Source: Isoetes taiwanensis (Eukaryota > Streptophyta > Lycopodiopsida > Isoetales > Isoetaceae). Taken from it: a stretch of 64,000 bases of DNA. Shown here in pieces: positions 60,149 to 64,000 of this stretch; within the stretch, counting starts at the first letter, position 1, and each line of letters opens with the position of its first letter. Below the pieces are notes generated by a model. The model ran no database searches. It had not been told where the DNA came from and worked only from the letters and a program-made list of their open reading frames with translations. Made by a program: the position numbers and the translations under genes. The stretch covers positions 356,973 to 420,972 of the forward strand of contig JAJEKV010000190.1 of the NCBI GenBank assembly GCA_021234155.1, read 5' to 3'.

Positions 60149-60679
60149 TGTGAACCAAGGGGTCAACCCACGGCGGTCGACCGGGCGGGTAACCGGAGAC
60201 TGAAAAGGACCAAATCTAGACCGGTTAGGGGTGGGGTGCACTACAAGACCCGACTGCAACAGGATGCCACGATCGCCAAGAAGACATCAGCTCAGAGAAG
60301 GGAGTCGATCGTGGAGCGCGTCAAGCATCCTTCGACAGGAGGTAAATCCATTCGCCGCTCAAAGCGACCCTTAAGCCGCTGGAAGCCCCACGGGTTCCGA
60401 CACGCACGGTAACTCTTCGGAGATCGCCAAGTATCGACTACTGAGAGCCATTGATCCGCCGACTTCCCTTCCGGGATTTCTTGTGCGGAGATCGCTCAAG
60501 AATTCAAGACCGACTTGCGGTTTCAAGCTTTTGCGATCCTTGCCTTACAGGAAGCTGCCGAGGCGTACCTGATTGAGCTTTTGAGTGACGCCAACTTGTG
60601 CGCCATACATGCGAAGAGGGTCACTATTATGCCCAAGGACCTTCAGCTGGCACGAAGGATCCGAGGGGAATTTAGGTGA
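60149..60679 (+). pseudogene. Histone H3-like domain inside the retroelement
   Basis: A basic stretch opens after a stop at 60146 and reads KRTKSRPVRGGVHYKTRLQ, then STGGKS (60332-60349) and KPHGFR (60383-60400), matching the H3 tail motifs STGGK and KPHRFR. Across two or three small indels (60405-60487) come TVTLR, EIAKYR and [13 protein letters not shown], the H3 alpha-N and alpha-1 region. From 60488 to the stop at 60677-60679, 63 codons are open: [38 protein letters not shown] and QLARRIRGE are plain. About 50 of these 63 residues match canonical H3 and the length to the C terminus is identical. The tail before STGGK does not match ARTKQTARK, and the residue at the H3K9 position is Pro. 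The first frame lacks an ATG, suggesting fusion to ORF-A. Loop 1 is of canonical length, which argues against CENH3. Confidence 0.9.
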
Positions 60680-60896
60680 TGACACAACCGTCTTTTCTGT
60701 TGTAACAAATCCCATTTTTGGGGTTGTGAATATAAAAACATTTTTTTTTGGAAATATAATATTAAGTAAATAAAAATTTTAATAATAATTTTGGGAAACG
60801 TGCCAAAAAGTATAAAACCCCTTTTTGGCCATTAGGGTTTCATTTTTCCTCCTTGTTCCAGCGCCTCCTTTCTCCTCCTTTGCGCCTTCACTCTTC
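60680..60896 (+). promoter_or_regulatory. Spacer with TATA-like box ahead of ORF-B
   Basis: TATAAAA at 60811-60817 follows a very AT-rich stretch and lies about 80 bp before the ORF-B ATG at 60897. The segment between is pyrimidine-rich with TTAGGGTTTCA, as in many plant gene leaders. Promoter activity is inferred from this layout only. Confidence 0.4.
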
Positions 60897-62283
60897 ATGG
60901 CTCGCCCAACCCTGCAGCAGTGGTATGTGGACGGAGAGCATTGGGACCCTGCGGTTCCCTTTGATCTTCTTCACCCCTACCGCCTTCCAGTAGATCTTAT
61001 CTCCAACGTGCAGGGCCCACCCAGTTATTACGCCTTCCTTGATTCTATGGAGAGGAGATTGTGCCTCGCATGCGTTGGTAATGATGACGATGAGCGCTTT
61101 TACCTCGACTTCCACACCTTACACCAGATGTTAGGGGTGATGATCATGCCCAGAACGTCATCAAGGGCATCGACGGCGAGGGACTGACCTCCCTATTGCC
61201 ACAATAGATCGGGAAACCTGTTTTGAGGCCCGATTCGCACTGGCCATTATTATGGACCAGTACATAGAGGATGAGGAGATCCCTACCGAGCTTTCTTCTA
61301 CACCTCCTCTCGACCCGAGGAAGATGACGAAGTCGCCGATGAGCGGATTTTGTGAGATGGAAGGAACTTGCAACGAAGCTCCCCAAAATTCTGGCAAAGA
61401 GCCCTAAAACTTGAAGGGTTAAACCTTCTCCCTACAGTACTCCTGAATGATCAAGAGTACCTGATCCTTGACGATATTATATGGGCGTACCATGTTCTTA
61501 CTGGGGTCCGCCGCAGGAAAGTAGAGGTTCTCTATGATCTTGCGGAATATTGCCAAGATGACTTCATCGACTTCACTACTCCAGTGGTGCAACCTACACA
61601 GGTAGAGAGCCTATTGGCATATCGGCCCGAGGAACAAGAGCCCGTTGAGACTCTTCCCCGTAAACCGCCAAGATTTCTGCTAGCTGAAACCCCCCAGCCT
61701 CCGGAAGAGCAATTTGCGGCCCCGACACGGTCTCTCCTTCGAGATCCGCCTCTGCAAATCACTATGGGCGAGGGGGGTCAAGACGAGGAAGACCTTTGGG
61801 ACACCAAGGTTAGCCTTAGGGATGAGAGAGAAGAAGAAGAAGAAGAGAAGCTCCCCATCGACTTGGAGAAGGAAGCTGAGACCTCCACCGACCCTCAAGT
61901 TAGGGCCATGGGCAACCATGTGGCCCGATTCTTTCTCTCAGCTTTCCGCCAAGGAGAGGTGCTGTTCTTTTCCAAGAATTTAGGGCCATCTTCTGAAGCT
62001 TCTTGGTGGGCGCTCCGAGCCATATCTACTTCAGCGGGCCATAAGAAGATTGATTATCATGTCACCACTATTACTCTGGTCCGTAGAGATTTGGCTATAG
62101 CAAAGATTGGGAGACGTGGCGGGCTGGCGCTAACATGCGCCTCCTTGTGGCCCGGCGCTTTGGCTACTTGCTTACCACACTGCGGCAGCTCGAGCCGCCC
62201 TTTCTGCTAGCCCTAGCGCCACTTTGATGCGTTATCGTCCACCTCCTCAGCCAATGGACGAAGACGAGGGATTCAGCTCCTAA
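60897..62283 (+). CDS. Retroelement pre-gag ORF-B (unidentified, acidic, ~450 codons)
   Basis: Starts MARPTLQQWYVDGEHWDP, keeps its frame to about residue 80, shifts near 61130, and passes through HAQNVIKGIDGEG and EARFALAIIMDQYIEDEEIP. A long clean frame follows at 61368-62110: LLNDQEYLILDDIIWAYHVL near its start, a Pro-rich linker, then a very acidic run (EEEEEE) and RFFLSAFRQGEVLFFS. A last shift near 62110-62180 leads to RYRPPPQPMDEDEGFSS and the stop at 62281-62283. Globular N-terminal half, acidic/proline linker and a second globular part can be seen, but no known domain. It lies between the H3-like domain and ORF-C. At least three frameshifts or stops make this copy defective. It could be a captured host gene or a lineage-specific accessory protein. 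Confidence 0.5.
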
Positions 62284-62384
62284 ATTATTGTCTTATGTAT
62301 TTTGTCTTTGAAATCACTGTTGTTTTAAAAAAATGGTTATTACTCGTGATGTGATTTCTCTTTATTGTATCAGTCCAATACATA

Positions 62385-62933
62385 ATGCCAATACAATTTT
62401 TGAATAAGCCTCTTCCATGACAAGTTATTAAGCCTCCTGGAAATGTTAGTATTATATACTCATTCCGCCCTTTTGCAGAAGAAACGCTGGCGGAGTACGA
62501 AGATAGGATAACATTCCAGATAAGGAGAGATGAACAGGGACCTCCTGAACAGGACTATGGGGAACGATACAGCGAGTATCCTGAACGGGAAGTTGACGAT
62601 GAGATAGCGGAGCTTAGGGTGCCGGAACAACCTTATGATCCTGACAAGGGGATGGAAATAGTTACTCTCCTTCGAGAACGTGATGATTTGAAATGGACCC
62701 TTTCCCGCACTTGGGATTATTGGAATATGACCTCACATGAAGCTTTTGAGGATGCTAATGATCATCTCTGGCAAATCTTCTACGCACTGCGAAGGCTCTT
62801 CAACCTTCTGATTATTAGCCCCACTTGGGATTATCAACCCGTTATTATCCAGGCTTGGGCACGTTACAAGCTCGTCAGAGCTGTGCGTGAGAGTGTGCGC
62901 TATGCCGTCATGTATCCCTACGCAAACCCTTAA
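62385..62933 (+). CDS. Retroelement pre-gag ORF-C (unidentified, ~182 codons, one stop)
   Basis: From the ATG at 62385 (MPIQFLNKPLP) one TGA at about codon 12 is the only break; the remaining ~170 codons to the TAA at 62931-62933 are open. The TGA could be a CGA to TGA change. The N-terminal third is charged (AEETLAEYEDRITFQIRRDE; QDYGERYSEYPEREVDDE). The rest looks alpha-helical and aromatic (LKWTLSRTWDYWNMTSHEA; LWQIFYALRRLFNLLIIS). No family recognised. Its position 100 bp after ORF-B and about 220 bp before gag suggests an accessory reading frame of the element. Confidence 0.5.
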
Positions 62934-63150
62934 ACCGCATTTTCCAGTTTTGTGTGTTCCTATGCTTCACTATGACTAGGGAAATGGCCTGTATCAGGTC
63001 CATGTATGTATTATATAACTATAAGTCATAATTACATCACAAGATCAAGCTCTTGGATGTAACCGTTACTTCACTTGTAATTAAAATTTTTCCAGGGTTT
63101 TTTTTGCGTGTTCACTTTGTTCTCGACCGCGACTTAAAAAATGACCTTGT
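62934..63150 (+). other. Spacer between ORF-C and gag
   Basis: AT-rich, no ORF. Could hold untranslated sequence of separate transcripts. Confidence 0.4.
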
Positions 63151-64000
63151 ATGACACTTATTGTCGCCGAAATGTTCTTATATCATCTTATGTTTAATTT
63201 AGACGGGGCACGCACCGCCGCTTGGCAGCCACCCTCAAATGCAAGTCGATTAACACCCGAACAAGAATTGATGCTGATGAAAAGACAGTTAGGCGAATTG
63301 CAGGCCTACGTCTTGCATGCTAACCCACCACAGCATGTACAACAGGATGCACCGGAGTTACCTCCGTTGCCGCCTAGTCCACACCTTGCGACAAAGTAGC
63401 TCGCCCCCACCACGAACCAGTCCCCCGTACTCGGCGGCGAAAGAGGTCCCACTCTAAACGCCGACGGAGCTCCTCCAGGGACAGTGCCACCTCCTCAAAG
63501 TCTGCCACTTCAGTGTCATCTAAATCATCCGCATCATCTGGTGGCCATGCAAAGCGCCGAGATAAGGAGTACCGCAAGACAGTTGATACAGCCATAACTA
63601 GTATATGGAAGAATAGGAAATTGGCCCAGTTTGATGGGAAATCTAGAGGCGGCTTGAATGCCGAATCCTGGCTGGACGAAATGAAGGAGTTCGGCAGTCC
63701 TATGGTATGACAGAAAGGATACGTGAAAGGTTGCCACCACAAACCTTACCGGAGCCGCCTGTATTTGGTGGAAGGGCTATGCCGAGCCAAACATCCGGGC
63801 GGGGAGTAGATGCAACTTCGTAAAGTTTGCCAAGGCCTTCAAATCGCATTATGTGCCCCGCGCACATAAATGCCAACAGATCCGACACTTTCTACAGTTG
63901 GAGCGTAAGAGTATGTCCGCATGTGCTTACACAGATGAGTTTATGCTTTGGACCGTATGTACCTGGTATGAATGAGAAAAGGGCGTGGAGGGCTATATTG
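63151..64000 (+). CDS. gag: Gag of a Ty3/gypsy-type element, frameshifted and cut by the window end
   Basis: The first frame starts at the ATG at 63151, includes a Gln/Leu-rich helix (EQELMLMKRQLGELQAYVL) and ends at 63399. After a frameshift it continues with a strongly basic Arg/Ser stretch (RTRRRKRSHSKRRRSSS) and a poly-Ser segment at 63403-63540. Next comes the capsid region: KLAQFDGKS, then AESWLDEMKEF (63657-63690), matching the FDG..AE.WL..ME..F pattern of retrotransposon gag (Pfam Retrotrans_gag). After another shift near 63710, TGAACIWWKG gives the typical A..WW motif, followed by KAFKSHYVPRAHK, LQLERKSMS and PGMNEKRAWRAI. Two or more frameshifts are present. Nucleocapsid, protease and RT would lie beyond 64000, so Ty3/gypsy versus other superfamily is inferred from gag style only. 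Confidence 0.75.

Noticed and set aside
60488-60679. CENH3 (centromeric H3) rather than canonical-type H3
   Set aside because: Loop 1 (KTDLRFQ) is of canonical length and sequence, and [15 protein letters not shown] is the standard H3 form. CENH3 usually has a longer loop and a diverged alpha-2.
57092-64000. Endogenous pararetrovirus instead of an LTR retrotransposon
   Set aside because: A long terminal repeat with TG..CA ends, an adjacent tRNA-iMet primer site and a Retrotrans_gag-like capsid region fit an LTR element. No movement-protein or coat-protein motif was seen.

Overview
The window looks like nuclear DNA of a land plant with a large, repeat-rich genome. Evidence: a plant-type LTR with an initiator-Met tRNA primer site, a LINE with a zf-RVT remnant, many decayed transposon pieces, long AT-rich non-coding stretches, and exon-like islands with GT/AG borders. 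Nothing supports a bacterial, phage or organellar origin (no operons, Shine-Dalgarno pattern, long ORFs, rRNA or intact tRNA). A fern, lycophyte or gymnosperm would fit, but the sequence does not let me name the species. Almost every protein-like stretch carries frameshifts or stops, from decay, raw-read assembly errors, or both.

Layout. 0-15 kb: AT-rich DNA with a GC-hairpin tandem repeat (1.40-1.64 kb), a possible coiled-coil exon chain (5.2-5.5 kb) and the first copy of a ~2 kb dispersed repeat (12.87-14.94 kb). 15-37 kb: repeated insertions of one non-LTR retrotransposon family, recognised by a shared 3' box running into a pentanucleotide tail (seven ends; one copy keeps a zf-RVT domain at 32.9-33.15 kb). 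This stretch also holds tRNA-like pieces, local tandem duplications and the second copy of the dispersed repeat, which ends in a large inverted repeat (30.2-30.67 kb). 38-56 kb: a DDE-type transposase remnant (42.2-43.5 kb), an unidentified ORF with an acidic tail (45.1-45.74 kb), a 9-copy 218-bp satellite (48.5-50.5 kb), a minus-strand chain of exon-like segments with a coiled coil and RING-like motif (51.95-54.27 kb), three tandem hairpins (53.15-53.53 kb), and arrays built on CACCACATG or TGTGGTGCC.

57.09-64.0 kb: the 5' part of an LTR retrotransposon, probably Ty3/gypsy, cut by the window end. It has a 1584-bp LTR bounded by TGTGACG/CGTCACA, a tRNA-iMet primer site, and then about 4.5 kb of unusual pre-gag sequence: ORF-A, a histone H3-like domain (60.15-60.68 kb), ORF-B (60.90-62.28 kb, with a TATA-like box in front) and ORF-C (62.39-62.93 kb). 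Gag, with an RS-rich N-terminal region, follows from 63.15 kb. The H3 fold between primer site and gag is the most striking feature of the window: 63 C-terminal codons are open and about 50 match canonical H3 by hand alignment. A role in directing the element to chromatin, or in packaging it, is a hypothesis only.
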